DNA of 64,000 nt from Pyrinomonadaceae bacterium (GCA_019694395.1 JAIBCC010000026.1:33006-97005); one strand, 5' to 3'. Shown: positions 26,791 to 35,825, numbered from the stretch's first letter. A program made the numbers and translations. The notes: a model not told the origin generated them from the sequence alone.

Positions 26791-27447
26791 ATGAATAACG
26801 AATTAAGAATTGTAATTGCTGACGACCATCCGATCTTTCGGAACGGATTGCGCCAGCTTTTAGAAACAGAAACAGGATTTAAGATTATCGGTGAAGCGGA
26901 TAACGGCGAAGCGGCACTAAAAATGATTGCTTCGGAAAAACCCGATGTCGCCATTTTGGATATTGATATGCCGGAAAAAGACGGTTTTGAGGTTGCCAAT
27001 GCGCTTTTTTCCAAATCCATTCCGGTCGAAGTTATCTTTCTGACGATGCACAGAAATAAAAAACTCTTTAACGCCGCGTTAAATATTGAGGTCAAAGGTT
27101 ATGTCCTGAAAGATTCGGCAATGGCGGATTTAATCAACGCGGTCAAAGCCGTCAGTCGCGGACAAAATTTTATCAGCCCGCAGCTTTCCACCTTTTTGAT
27201 CGAACGCCACCGCCAGACGGAAAATCTGACGGGAAACGGAGCGGCAATCAGCAAATTAACGCCGACTGAAAAGAAAATTTTGATGATGATCGGCGACTAC
27301 AAAACCAGCAAAGATATTGCCAATGAAATGTTTATCAGTATTCGCACGGTTGAACATCATCGCTCTAATATTGCCATCAAACTTGATCTAAAAGGCTCGC
27401 ACGCTTTGCTAAAATTCGCGCTCGACCATAAGGATGAGATCAGTTGA
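26791..27447 (+). CDS. NarL/FixJ-family response regulator (copy 1)
   Basis: 218 aa. Receiver domain with DDHPIF (residues 11-16), phosphorylated D57 in AILDIDMP, and K near 107. C-terminal LuxR-type HTH: LTPTEKKILMMIGDYKTSKD followed by IANEMFISIRTVEHHRSN. I choose ATG 26791 over the TTG at 26767 because AAAGAAG precedes it and the other copy aligns from this residue. It pairs with the sensor kinase upstream, and with copy 2 (35169) it is the prime candidate to bind the TAGGTAG arrays. Confidence 0.92.
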   Translation: MNNELRIVIADDHPIFRNGLRQLLETETGFKIIGEADNGEAALKMIASEKPDVAILDIDMPEKDGFEVANALFSKSIPVEVIFLTMHRNKKLFNAALNIEVKGYVLKDSAMADLINAVKAVSRGQNFISPQLSTFLIERHRQTENLTGNGAAISKLTPTEKKILMMIGDYKTSKDIANEMFISIRTVEHHRSNIAIKLDLKGSHALLKFALDHKDEIS

Positions 27448-27448
27448 G

Positions 27449-27485
27449 GAAGTTTAGGAAGTTTAGGAAGTTGTGGAAGTTGTGA
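27449..27485. repeat. nine-base direct repeats after the response regulator
   Basis: Four near-copies of GGAAGTTTA/GGAAGTTGT stand head to tail directly after the stop codon. No function is evident. Confidence 0.6.
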
Positions 27486-27575
27486 GAGAAATTGTGCTTA
27501 ATATTGATAAATCTACACGAAACATTGTGTAACTTGCACAAAATCATCGCGCAGTTTAACTCAAACAGGCATCAG

Positions 27576-27710
27576 CCAATAAAAAACATCATTCAATTGA
27601 TAAAAAACAGGCATCAGTTGCTAAAAAACAAGTATCAATCCACAAAAAACAAGTATCAATCCACAAAAAACATCTTTCAGTTGATAAAAAACATCATTCA
27701 ATCCAACTAA
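27576..27710. repeat. 21-bp tandem repeat (six units)
   Basis: Six units of 21 bp start with AAAAAACA and end with variants of TCAATTGAT/TCAATCCAC. Because 21 bp is seven codons, one frame gives a 7-residue repeat (KNxxQxx), but that frame has only a TTG start and no good ribosome site, so I read it as a minisatellite in the 534-bp gap between the regulator and the pqqD-like gene. The rest of the gap holds the promoter array and leader hairpin listed separately. Confidence 0.7.
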
Positions 27711-27806
27711 ACCATCATCAATTCGGACAAAAACATCAATTTACCTGACCAAAACACTATCAAATCGTTCAAACACCACTTAATCCGCCATCCCAAATCC
27801 GCAATC

Positions 27807-27878
27807 AAAATAGGTAGTTCTACGGATGCAAAATAGGTAGTTCTCTGGATACCAATCTATTTCTAATCTCTCCATAAT
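27807..27878 (+). promoter_or_regulatory. TAGGTAG-array promoter A (2 repeats)
   Basis: TAGGTAG at 27811 and 27834 (23 bp apart), each followed by TTCT. Five nucleotides after the last copy stands TGGATACC (27846), and CATAAT follows at 27873, 21 nt after TGGATA. The same layout occurs at four other places in the window. It drives the PqqD/Cys-rich gene at 27982. Confidence 0.85.
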
Positions 27879-27926
27879 TGAATCTATTGATTATTCAAAT
27901 AACCGTAGTGGCTGCTCTTTCATTAA

Positions 27927-27959
27927 AACGCCGACTCAATTCGGTTGGCGTTCTTTTTT
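27927..27959 (+). terminator. leader hairpin with T-run (attenuator-like) before pqqD-like paralogue 2
   Basis: AACGCCGAC (27927-27935) pairs with GTTGGCGTT (27944-27952, one G-T), followed by CTTTTTTA. It lies between the promoter array and the start codon. The same hairpin with a changed loop occurs at 36110-36142 before paralogue 3. Confidence 0.7.
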
Positions 27960-27981
27960 AATCAATCGGAGAAAAATTTTT

Positions 27982-28617
27982 ATGAACAATAAACCTATTA
28001 GCCGTAAATCAAATATTGTCGTGCAGGACTTGGAAAACGAGGTTCTAATCTACGATTTAACTATCAATAAAGCCTTTTGTTTGAACGAAACATCAGGTTT
28101 AGTTCATGCACTTTGCGATGGCACACGCACGGTTAGTGAAATCAGCGATGAGATTAGTAAGCGGCTCAAAACTTTGGTTAGTGAAGATTTTATTTATTTG
28201 GCTTTAGATGAACTGAAGAAAAATAACTTACTCGAAAATAGCGAAGAATTAACCGATCATTTCGCCGGAATGTCGCGCCGTGAAGTGGTCAAGAAAGTCG
28301 GATTGGCTTCGATGGTTGCGTTGCCATTGATTTCGGCAGTAATAGCACCAAGTGCGGCAATGGCGCAATCAGGGTCAAATCTTGCAATTGGAGCAACCTG
28401 CACCACGAATCCCCAATGTCAGTCAGGAAATTGTTTTTCAGGTTCTAACCCTACTCTGATCTGCTGCTCTCCGACTACTCAATTTATCGGAATTCCTACC
28501 GGGCAGTTTGATTGTGTGCCGCTCGGGGCAAATTGTTCACAGTATTGCTGTAATGGAGGGGGAACCCCTGCCGGGTTCGCCAACGCTTGTCCAAACAACA
28601 GCGCGTGCGTTTGCTAA
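27982..28617 (+). CDS. PqqD/RRE-domain protein with internal twin-arginine segment and Cys-rich C-terminus (paralogue 2)
   Basis: 211 aa. Residues 1-85 are PqqD-like (VVQDLENEVLIYDLTINKAF, then SEDFIYLALDELKKNNLLEN). The Tat-like segment is MSRREVVKKVGLAS (R99-R100) plus a hydrophobic run ending PSAAMA-QS at about 128. The exported part carries 12 Cys from residue 140: CTTNPQCQSGNC, then CC, C, C, CC, C, C, C. The N-terminal 128 residues are almost identical to paralogue 3 while the Cys-rich part diverges, as in a fixed carrier with a variable cargo. Expression is predicted from promoter A through the leader hairpin. No modifying enzyme, protease or transporter specific to it is recognised nearby. 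Confidence 0.75.
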   Translation: MNNKPISRKSNIVVQDLENEVLIYDLTINKAFCLNETSGLVHALCDGTRTVSEISDEISKRLKTLVSEDFIYLALDELKKNNLLENSEELTDHFAGMSRREVVKKVGLASMVALPLISAVIAPSAAMAQSGSNLAIGATCTTNPQCQSGNCFSGSNPTLICCSPTTQFIGIPTGQFDCVPLGANCSQYCCNGGGTPAGFANACPNNSACVC

Positions 28618-28664
28618 TCTAAAAAAAATCAGTCCAAGGTTTAATGGGAAATCAGAAAGATTCA

Positions 28665-28707
28665 GGCGGTTCACTTTACATTTTCAAAAGATGAGCCGCT
28701 ATTTTTA
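28665..28707 (+). terminator. intrinsic terminator after pqqD-like paralogue 2
   Basis: GCGGTTCA (28666-28673) pairs with TGAGCCGC (28692-28699) with one T-G pair, followed by TATTTTTA. An AACTTTT-like inner pair extends the stem. The same structure follows paralogue 3 at 36997-37039. Confidence 0.7.
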
Positions 28708-28733
28708 TGCCTTGATTCAACCAATCCCAAATC

Positions 28734-28829
28734 AAAATAGGTAGAACTACGGATGCAAAATAGGTAGTTCTGCTGACCGCAAAATAGGTAGTTCTCTCGA
28801 TACCAATTACTTTTTGAATTCTCCATAAT
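28734..28829 (+). promoter_or_regulatory. TAGGTAG-array promoter B (3 repeats)
   Basis: TAGGTAG at 28738, 28761 and 28785 (steps 23 and 24). Five nt later comes TCGATACC (28797), and CATAAT at 28824 with a 21-nt gap. It leads into the propeller gene at 28934. The 28618-28933 gap otherwise holds only the terminator above and an AT-rich leader. Confidence 0.85.
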
Positions 28830-28933
28830 CATCTTGTTCTGAAAACTGCCCCCGTTAATAAAAGCTGTGATGAGGCTCTGTGCGGTTCGGGAACTAATAA
28901 AAATTAGATTAATAAAAAGAGGAAAAATTAAAA

Positions 28934-29887
28934 ATGAGTAGATTAAGTTCAATGTTAAAAGGATTCGTTTTAGTAAGTTTTTCAATGATTTTGACCGGGA
29001 TGATAAACATCAATGCCCAGACTGTTAGCACTCTTGCCAAGTATTCAGAGCAGATCACCGGTATTGCCGCTGATTCGTCCGGTAATATTTATTTTTCTGA
29101 CCTGGTAAATAGCAAAATCAAGAAAGTAACCCCGGCGGGAGTTGTTTCCGATTATGCAGGAAGGGGTTCAGACGGCACACCCGATATATACGATGGAATC
29201 GGTCAGGTAGCAAAATTTTCTACGCCGCGCCAAATGGCTGCGGATAAAAGCGGTAATATTTATGTAATTGACCAGAATGGGGATAGTATTCGGAAAATAG
29301 ATAACACGGCTAATAAAAATGTTACGACTGTAGCTAAAAGTGCAAAACCTGGAGATTTTTTATTTAAGGCACTCGCCACAGATCCCTCAGGAAACTTGTT
29401 TTATTTTTATCAGCGCCAACTTTACAAAGTAACTCCGGGAGGAAAACCCACTGTTGTTTGTGGAGTTTATCAAATCGAGCAACAAGCCATCATAGCCGAT
29501 GGCACCGGTTTGACAACCGCTAAATTTACAACTGTAAATTCAATGACGATAGATTCAAAAGGAAATATTTTTATTGAGGATAATGGTAAATTACGCAAAA
29601 TCACTCCCGATTATAAGGTCACCACGCTTGCAGACATTGCAAGTTGCGGTTTGGCGGTTGACTGGGCAGGATTTGTTTATACGTCAAACTGCAACGGAAA
29701 TACAATTTATAAATGGAGTTTTATCGACAATAAAACTACCAAATATGCCGGAACAGGTGCTAAAGGCACAACCGACGGACCCGCTGCCTCTGCACTTTTT
29801 AATGGTCCCGAACAGATAGTGATTAGCGGAACGTCACTCTACGTTGCGGATCGATGGAACCAGAGCATTCGCAGAATTAAACCTTAG
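28934..29887 (+). CDS. secreted NHL/SMP-30-like beta-propeller protein
   Basis: 317 aa with a signal peptide (TGMININA-Q). NHL-type blades repeat as 'ITGIAADSSGNIYFSDLVNSKIKKVTPAG', 'ADKSGNIYVIDQNGDSIRKI', 'TIDSKGNIFIEDNGKLRKI' and 'GTSLYVADRWNQSIRRI', giving about six blades. AGAGGAAAAA precedes the ATG. Such propellers bind proteins or small ligands, and sometimes have lactonase-type activity, but no metal ligands are obvious here. It lies behind promoter B of the array type, so it is probably made together with the Cys-rich proteins and the TonB receptor. Confidence 0.8.
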   Translation: MSRLSSMLKGFVLVSFSMILTGMININAQTVSTLAKYSEQITGIAADSSGNIYFSDLVNSKIKKVTPAGVVSDYAGRGSDGTPDIYDGIGQVAKFSTPRQMAADKSGNIYVIDQNGDSIRKIDNTANKNVTTVAKSAKPGDFLFKALATDPSGNLFYFYQRQLYKVTPGGKPTVVCGVYQIEQQAIIADGTGLTTAKFTTVNSMTIDSKGNIFIEDNGKLRKITPDYKVTTLADIASCGLAVDWAGFVYTSNCNGNTIYKWSFIDNKTTKYAGTGAKGTTDGPAASALFNGPEQIVISGTSLYVADRWNQSIRRIKP

Positions 29888-29995
29888 TTTCTAAAAGATG
29901 ATGAAAACAACGGCTCAGGTTTGAGATGTAGCTGACCAACATCTTAAACAGAGCCGTCAACTCTCTTATCAAAATCAGAATCATTCGAGGTATTT

Positions 29996-31066
29996 ATGAA
30001 GACCGTCAATAAAAACAGCATAATTTTAATTTTGACATTGATTATTTGCTGCGTCGGTTTTGCTTTCGGACAGGATGAAACCGATTCGGGCAAAACTATC
30101 GAAATTACCTATCCCGACGATTGGAATCTGGAATCAACCCGGACCATTGAAATGTCCGTCAGCCCGGATCGCAAGGCACTCATAAAAAAAATAAAAACTT
30201 CCTATTCCGATCTGGAAACGGCAGTGAATAGTGTTTCAACTGATTATCTCAAAAAAGATTTTACCGGACTCAAAAAAATAACCTCCGAAGATGAGGAAAC
30301 GGATGGCATCAACAGCGTTCTGTTGAAATACTCCGCCGTTAGCAAAAACGATAGAAAACCCGTTTATTTAATGATTCAACTGGCAGGTTTAAGTGAAGAA
30401 GAAGATGGTTCGATCATTCTTTTTATCGGAGTCGTCAAAACAAACGGGGGAAAGAAGCTCCAAGATTTGGTCAGTCAATCCTTAAAGTCACTACGGATTA
30501 CGGACGAAGATGCAGAAACAGTGGAAAATGCTGCGGTTTCGACCATTCCTAAAACATTACCGATAATTTCAAATGAAACTACGCCTGATTCAAAACCAAC
30601 CCCGACAGCCAAATGTTCCGGCTCAAAATTAACCGATTCGGAAATCGCAATGATTCTGAAACAACATAATGATGCACGGGCAGAAGTCGGTGTTCCGCCC
30701 CTGCAATGGGATTGCGCCTTGGCAAATTATGCTCAATCCTGGGCAAATCAGGGAAATACCGAACACAGTTCAGCAGAACAACTTTCTTCTATTATTCCCG
30801 GTGATCAAGCCGGAGAAAATCTGGCGTGGGATTCCAGAACAAACAGCCCTCCCGGAGTTACATCCTGGTTGGATGAAAAACCTTTTTGGAATAATGACAC
30901 TGCGACCTGTCAGACCGGTAAAGCCTGCGGACATTACACCCAAGTAGTCTGGCGAAAGACTACTCATGTCGGTTGCGGAATAAATCGAAATACACCCGGA
31001 CCGTTCAAGACATTTTTCGTCTGTAACTATAGTCCCGGCGGTAACTTTCCGGGTCCCGCTTATTAA
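29996..31066 (+). CDS. secreted CAP-superfamily protein (SCP/PR-1 type)
   Basis: 356 aa with a signal peptide (IICCVGFAFG-Q). Residues about 25-180 are a DcrB/PsbP-like domain (DDWNLESTRTIEMSVSPDRK). Residues about 205-356 are a CAP domain close to eukaryotic and Actinobacterial PR-1: ILKQHNDARAEVGVPPLQWD, GENLAW, the HYTQVVWRKTTHVGCGI motif and FVCNYSPGGN, with conserved Cys pairs. Most bacterial CAP domains (CAP family) lack the eukaryote-like extra Cys, so this C-terminal domain looks unusually PR-1-like. Function unknown. It lies 108 bp after the propeller gene, in the same direction, and could be on its transcript. Confidence 0.82.
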   Translation: MKTVNKNSIILILTLIICCVGFAFGQDETDSGKTIEITYPDDWNLESTRTIEMSVSPDRKALIKKIKTSYSDLETAVNSVSTDYLKKDFTGLKKITSEDEETDGINSVLLKYSAVSKNDRKPVYLMIQLAGLSEEEDGSIILFIGVVKTNGGKKLQDLVSQSLKSLRITDEDAETVENAAVSTIPKTLPIISNETTPDSKPTPTAKCSGSKLTDSEIAMILKQHNDARAEVGVPPLQWDCALANYAQSWANQGNTEHSSAEQLSSIIPGDQAGENLAWDSRTNSPPGVTSWLDEKPFWNNDTATCQTGKACGHYTQVVWRKTTHVGCGINRNTPGPFKTFFVCNYSPGGNFPGPAY

Positions 31067-31135
31067 GTCTGTCGGCTCAATAGTAACAAGTTCTTTTGTT
31101 GATGGAATTCAAAAACTAACGGATGAGTGCATTAC

Positions 31136-31231
31136 TTCATAGGTAGTTCTACGGATACAAAATAGGTAGTTCTGCACCTCGCAAAATAGGTAGTTCTCTC
31201 GATACCAATTACTTTTTGAATTCTCCATAAT
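31136..31231 (+). promoter_or_regulatory. TAGGTAG-array promoter C (3 repeats)
   Basis: TAGGTAG at 31140, 31163 and 31187 (steps 23 and 24). TCGATACC begins at 31199, five nt after the last copy, and CATAAT at 31226. The 131 bp 31140-31270 align without gaps to 37091-37221 before the TonB receptor. Here the promoter now leads into a broken response-regulator gene. Confidence 0.85.
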
Positions 31232-31270
31232 TCTATTGTCAAAAAAACTGCCCCCGCTGATGGTTGATTA

Positions 31271-31650
31271 TTTTTTAATGCCGCATTAAATATTGATGTC
31301 AAAGGATTTGTGCTAAAAGACTCGGCAATGGCGGATTTAATCAACACCATTAAAGCCGCTAGTCGGGGTAAAAGTTTTATCAGTCCGCAACTTTCAACTT
31401 TTCTGATTGAACGCAGTCGGCAAAGCGAAACATTTGTGCGGAATACGCCTTCTATCAATAGCTTAACCCAACCGAAAAAAGGATTTTGGGTATGATTGGC
31501 GATTACTCGACCAGCAAAGACATCCCCGCCCAGTTATTTATCAGCATTCCCACGGTTGAACATCATCGGGCGAGTATTTCCACTAAACTAGATTTAAAAG
31601 GTTCACACGATTTGCTCAAATTTGCACTTTACCATAAAAACGAGTTGTAG
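31271..31650 (+). pseudogene. broken NarL-type response regulator
   Basis: Homology to the two intact regulators begins at FNAALNIDVKGFVLKDSAMADLI, so the first 80 or so residues of the receiver are missing. A one-base deletion near 31467-31469 (ACCCAACCG for the expected ACCCCAACCG) breaks the frame. After it, in the next frame, TEKRILGMIGDYSTSKDIPA and TVEHHRASISTKLDLKGSHD can be read to the stop at 31648-31650. It is the remnant of a third regulator of the 26791/35169 type and is joined directly to a copy of the receptor-type promoter. Confidence 0.88.
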
Positions 31651-31782
31651 GTTTTGATTGAAAATCAGTAGATAATTTTGTCTTTTGCAATACTTGTTTG
31701 TTTTTTTACAGTTAGCCGTTTTACAATCTCGTATATTTTGTTTCAAATTTAGTCAGCAGTAAAATTTGTCCGCCCCCAACGA

Positions 31783-34700
31783 ATGAGGATAATAAACAAT
31801 ACAGTTTTCAAAAACACTTGTTCTACAATCGGCAAATTGTTGCTACTATTCGTCTTGTGCTTTCCGATTAGCTCACAAACTCAAGATAATCCGCCGCTAA
31901 AACAAACTGCGCCTAAACTTCTATTTAATCAAATTCCAACCGAGCTCGGACTTTCGCAAAATGTAATTACTTGCAGTTTCCAAGACAAAGCGGGCTTTCT
32001 GTGGTTTGGCACCAAGGACGGTTTGAATCGTTTTGACGGTTATCAATTTAAAGTTTTTCGCCAAAATCCGACTGATCCAACCTCAATTTCTGACAGCAGC
32101 ATTACCTATATTTTTGAGGATTCGAAAGGGCGAATGTGGGTTGGAACGGAAAATGGGCTTAACCTGTTTGACCGCACTCACGAGATTTTTTATCGTTTTT
32201 TGCCCGATGCCAATAATCCAAATAGTTTGAATCATCAGCGGGTTCGAGTGATTGCCGAGGATGAGCAAGGCGTAATTTGGATAACTACCCCTAATGGAAT
32301 CAATAGGTTAGAGTTGAGCGATGACAAAAACCCGTTGCAGGGCGCAAAGTTTTCTCATTTCAATCACGACCCGAACAATGTTGATAATTTAAGCATTGTC
32401 TATCAGAACAAACCTGAGCATTTAAGTCTGGTTTATACAGGACAATTTGCAATGGATGAAAATAGGACGATTTGGATTTTGTTGGGAGAACTTTATTACC
32501 TTTCCGCAAATGAAAATTATGCCATCAAACAGTTTCGCATTGAGGGGCTGAAAGAAAATCAAGATTTTGTAAGAATCTATCCCGGACGCAACGGTAAAAT
32601 CTGGTTGACTACCTCAAAAGCGATGTTTGAAATAAACTCGGTAACACACGAAACCAAGATTTACGAGTTTGATCAGCAGTTATCAAAAACCGGAATGACT
32701 ATAGTAAATTCGGTGCTGGAAGATAAAAACGGAAACATTTGGTTTGGCGGTTATTGGGGACTCGCCCGCCTTAATCCGTCCACTAAAAAGTTTGATTCCT
32801 TTCTTTCGGGGGTGGTTGACAAGCCGGAAAATGTGAATCAATTGGTGAGATACGGAGTAAATTCAATCTTACAAGACCGCAGCGGCGCAATCTGGATTGG
32901 CACTAACGGAAACGGGCTGATACGTTACGACCGTCAGGCGGAACGGTTTGCACATTCGAGAGAACAAAGTGCAAAATCTTCACTCTGGCGCGGGACAAGT
33001 GTCAGGACATTGATCGAAATTGATGACAAAACAACTTTACTCAGTAGTGCAGGCGGCGGATTTTTGCAGGTCAATCGCACAACTAATGAAGCGACTGTCT
33101 TCAAAGTCGCTGTCAACGAAGTTTGGCGCGAACTGACTCCCATTACGACGCTTTTGGATAGATCGGGTAGTTTATGGGTTGATTATGAAAGGGGTGTTTT
33201 AAAAGTTGACCTAAAAACGAAAAAGACCAAACATTATGGCTTTGTAAAAGATGCGCCTATCGAAACATACGGAAATAATGCCTTAAAATTTTTTGAAGAC
33301 CGAAGCGGAGATATTTGGGTTTTCACTAATGCGAAAATCCACCACTATAATCAGGAAACGGACAGTTTTACGGGTAATGAATACGACACGCGGCTTATTC
33401 CGGAGCGTCCCTACGATAATTTTGTTGAGGTTTACGAAGATGAGCAAGGAATTTTTTGGGTTGGGACAACCGATGGATTTGTGCGGTTTAATCCGAAAAC
33501 AAACGATTTGAAACGCTATCGAAATAATCCGCAAGACTCTAGTAGTTTAAGTCATAATGTCGTCCGCACGGTTGCACCCGACCCGTTTGATTCAAATATT
33601 TTGTGGCTTGGCACCAAAGGCGGCGGACTCAACCGTTTTGACAAACAAACCGAAACTTTTTCCGCCCTAACCGAAAAAGATGGTTTGCCGAACAATGTCG
33701 TTTACGGAATTTTGAATGATGAAAACGGCAATTTGTGGATGTCCACTAACAACGGAATCAGCCGTTTTAATCCGCGCACCAGAGTTTTCAAAAATTTCGA
33801 TAAAAAAGACGGATTACAGGATAACGAATTTAATTCGTGCGCCTTTTTCAAAAGCAAAAGCGGTGAGCTGTTTTTCGGCGGCATCAACGGTTTTAATGCT
33901 TTTTATCCGTCGGAAATCAAAGACAATCCGCATCCGCCGCGAGTGGTTTTGACCGATTTTCAAATTCTCAACAAAGAAGTTTCGTTCAAAACTGCGGATT
34001 CGCCTTTGAAGCAAACTATTACCGACACCAAAGAAATTACGCTCAATTACGACCAACGATTTTTCTCGTTTGAATTTGCCGCACTTGATTTTGCCGAACC
34101 TGCTAAAAATCAGTATGCCTATCAACTCGAAGGTTTTGACTCGGATTTAATTCAAATCGGCACAAAGCGCGCTGCGTCTTATACTAATGTTTCGCCCGGA
34201 ACTTATACTTTTCGGGTGATTGCCGCCAACAATGACGGGGTTTGGAATAAAGAAGGCGCAACCGTCAAAATTACGGTTTTGCCTCCGTTTTGGCAAACCT
34301 GGTGGTTCTTAACTTTGATGGTTTTGGCTTTCATCGGACTCATCTTTTTGATTGTTTACCCGCGAATTTCCAAATTGCGCTACGAAAAGGAAATTCAGGA
34401 AGCGTTTGCCGGACAACTGATCGAGGAACAGGAAAATGACCGCAAACGAATTGCCGCCGAGCTGCACGACGGACTCGGGCAGAGTTTGCTGATCATTAAA
34501 AACCGCGCTCTTTTAGGAGGTCGAGCCATTAAAGAACCCGGAACCCAGAAATTGAAAATAGAATCTGCCGGCGAACAATTTGATGAAATTTCGGATTCCG
34601 CTTCGGAAGCCCTCGAACAGGTGCGAGAGATCGCTTATTTTCTCCGTCCTTCGGAACTGGAACGGCTCGGGCTAATCAGTGCCATCGAAGCGATGATTGA

Positions 34701-35055
34701 CCGGGTGTCGGATTCATCAGGAATCCTCTTTGAAGTAAAATTGGATGAGTTGGAAGGAGTTTTTTCGCCGGAGGATGAGATAAATTTCTTTCGGATCGTG
34801 CAGGAAAGTATCAACAATGTCATTAAGCATTCCGATGCGAGTATGGCTGAAGTTGTTATTAAAAAAGCTGAAAACGGAATTGAACTCAGGATCAAAGATA
34901 ACGGACGAGGATTTATTCCCCATCAAAGCCAAAACAAACGTCAAGGTTTTGGACTCCGGGGAATTGCGGAACGGGTGCGATTGCTCAACGGACTTGTTTC
35001 GATTAAATCAACTCCGAACGAAGGAACCGAAGTAACGGTTAAGATTGAAAGATAG
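31783..35055 (+). CDS. Reg_prop/Y_Y_Y sensor histidine kinase (copy 2)
   Basis: 1090 aa, collinear with copy 1. It has a hydrophobic N-terminus, Reg_prop propeller repeats (AGFLWFGTKDGLNRFDGYQF, GRMWVGTENGLNLFDRTHE, NLWMSTNNGISRF), Y_Y_Y domain, TM helix, and HisKA_3 kinase with acceptor H895 in AELHDGLGQSLLIIKNRA and QESINNVIKHSDAS. The kinase half and the end of the propeller are nearly identical to copy 1, while the sensor middle (about residues 130-560) differs clearly. That suggests duplicated kinases with different ligands but similar output. The regulator 111 bp downstream is its likely partner. Confidence 0.9.
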   Translation: MRIINNTVFKNTCSTIGKLLLLFVLCFPISSQTQDNPPLKQTAPKLLFNQIPTELGLSQNVITCSFQDKAGFLWFGTKDGLNRFDGYQFKVFRQNPTDPTSISDSSITYIFEDSKGRMWVGTENGLNLFDRTHEIFYRFLPDANNPNSLNHQRVRVIAEDEQGVIWITTPNGINRLELSDDKNPLQGAKFSHFNHDPNNVDNLSIVYQNKPEHLSLVYTGQFAMDENRTIWILLGELYYLSANENYAIKQFRIEGLKENQDFVRIYPGRNGKIWLTTSKAMFEINSVTHETKIYEFDQQLSKTGMTIVNSVLEDKNGNIWFGGYWGLARLNPSTKKFDSFLSGVVDKPENVNQLVRYGVNSILQDRSGAIWIGTNGNGLIRYDRQAERFAHSREQSAKSSLWRGTSVRTLIEIDDKTTLLSSAGGGFLQVNRTTNEATVFKVAVNEVWRELTPITTLLDRSGSLWVDYERGVLKVDLKTKKTKHYGFVKDAPIETYGNNALKFFEDRSGDIWVFTNAKIHHYNQETDSFTGNEYDTRLIPERPYDNFVEVYEDEQGIFWVGTTDGFVRFNPKTNDLKRYRNNPQDSSSLSHNVVRTVAPDPFDSNILWLGTKGGGLNRFDKQTETFSALTEKDGLPNNVVYGILNDENGNLWMSTNNGISRFNPRTRVFKNFDKKDGLQDNEFNSCAFFKSKSGELFFGGINGFNAFYPSEIKDNPHPPRVVLTDFQILNKEVSFKTADSPLKQTITDTKEITLNYDQRFFSFEFAALDFAEPAKNQYAYQLEGFDSDLIQIGTKRAASYTNVSPGTYTFRVIAANNDGVWNKEGATVKITVLPPFWQTWWFLTLMVLAFIGLIFLIVYPRISKLRYEKEIQEAFAGQLIEEQENDRKRIAAELHDGLGQSLLIIKNRALLGGRAIKEPGTQKLKIESAGEQFDEISDSASEALEQVREIAYFLRPSELERLGLISAIEAMIDRVSDSSGILFEVKLDELEGVFSPEDEINFFRIVQESINNVIKHSDASMAEVVIKKAENGIELRIKDNGRGFIPHQSQNKRQGFGLRGIAERVRLLNGLVSIKSTPNEGTEVTVKIER

Positions 35056-35168
35056 TTTTTTGGCTTTTGCCCTCTTTTTTATCAGATTTACGTTTTAAAG
35101 AAGAGAGGCTTCGTCAAATAGAAAAATCGAAGACCAAAGACCCAAAAAACAAAGACTGTTTCAAAAAT

Positions 35169-35825
35169 ATGACAGACGAAATAAAAATTATTATTGCCGA
35201 TGACCACCCGATTTTTCGCCAGGGGCTGCGTCAGATACTGGAAACCGCGCCTAAATTCAAGGTCGTCGGTGAAGCGGATAACGGCGAAGCGGCACTTAAA
35301 TTGATTGCCGAGTCCAAGCCGGATGTCGTTATTCTTGATATTGATATGCCCAAAAAAGATGGGTTTGAAGTAGCACGGACGATTTTTGCCGCTTCAGTTC
35401 CGGTTAAAATCATTTTCCTAACGATGCATAAAAATAAAAAGTTCTTTAACTCCGCTCTTAATCTCGGAGTCACCGGTTACGTTTTAAAAGATAGTGCCAT
35501 TACTGATCTGATCAATGCCGTCAACACGGTCATCAGCGGACAAAATTTTATCAGTCCCCAGCTTTCGACCTTTTTGATCAACCGCAACCGGCAAACCGAA
35601 ACATTGACGCAGGATACTCCTTCGATTAAAAATCTGAGTCCGACCGAAAAACGGATCATGGTGTTGATCAGTGAATATCTGACCAGCAAAGAGATTGCCG
35701 CCGAACTATTTATCAGCGTCCGCACGGTCGAGCATCACCGGGCGAGAATAGCTACTAAACTGGGCTTAAAAGGCTCGCACGGACTGCTTAAATTCGCCCT
35801 CGACCACAAAGACAATATTGGATGA
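35169..35825 (+). CDS. NarL/FixJ-family response regulator (copy 2)
   Basis: 218 aa from ATG 35169; the frame is open upstream to 35067 but the aligned start matches copy 1 (MTDEIKIIIADDHPIF). Receiver D57 in VVILDIDMP; C-terminal HTH 'LSPTEKRIMVLISEYLTSKE' then 'IAAELFISVRTVEHHRARI'. It is about as long as copy 1 and shares its recognition helix (ISxRTVEHHR), so both should bind similar DNA. Directly downstream are array promoters D and E, the strongest arrays in the window. Confidence 0.92.
   Translation: MTDEIKIIIADDHPIFRQGLRQILETAPKFKVVGEADNGEAALKLIAESKPDVVILDIDMPKKDGFEVARTIFAASVPVKIIFLTMHKNKKFFNSALNLGVTGYVLKDSAITDLINAVNTVISGQNFISPQLSTFLINRNRQTETLTQDTPSIKNLSPTEKRIMVLISEYLTSKEIAAELFISVRTVEHHRARIATKLGLKGSHGLLKFALDHKDNIG

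Noticed and set aside
27492..27710. small protein with a 7-residue repeat
   Set aside because: TTG start without ribosome site, composed wholly of a 21-bp DNA repeat; more likely a minisatellite.
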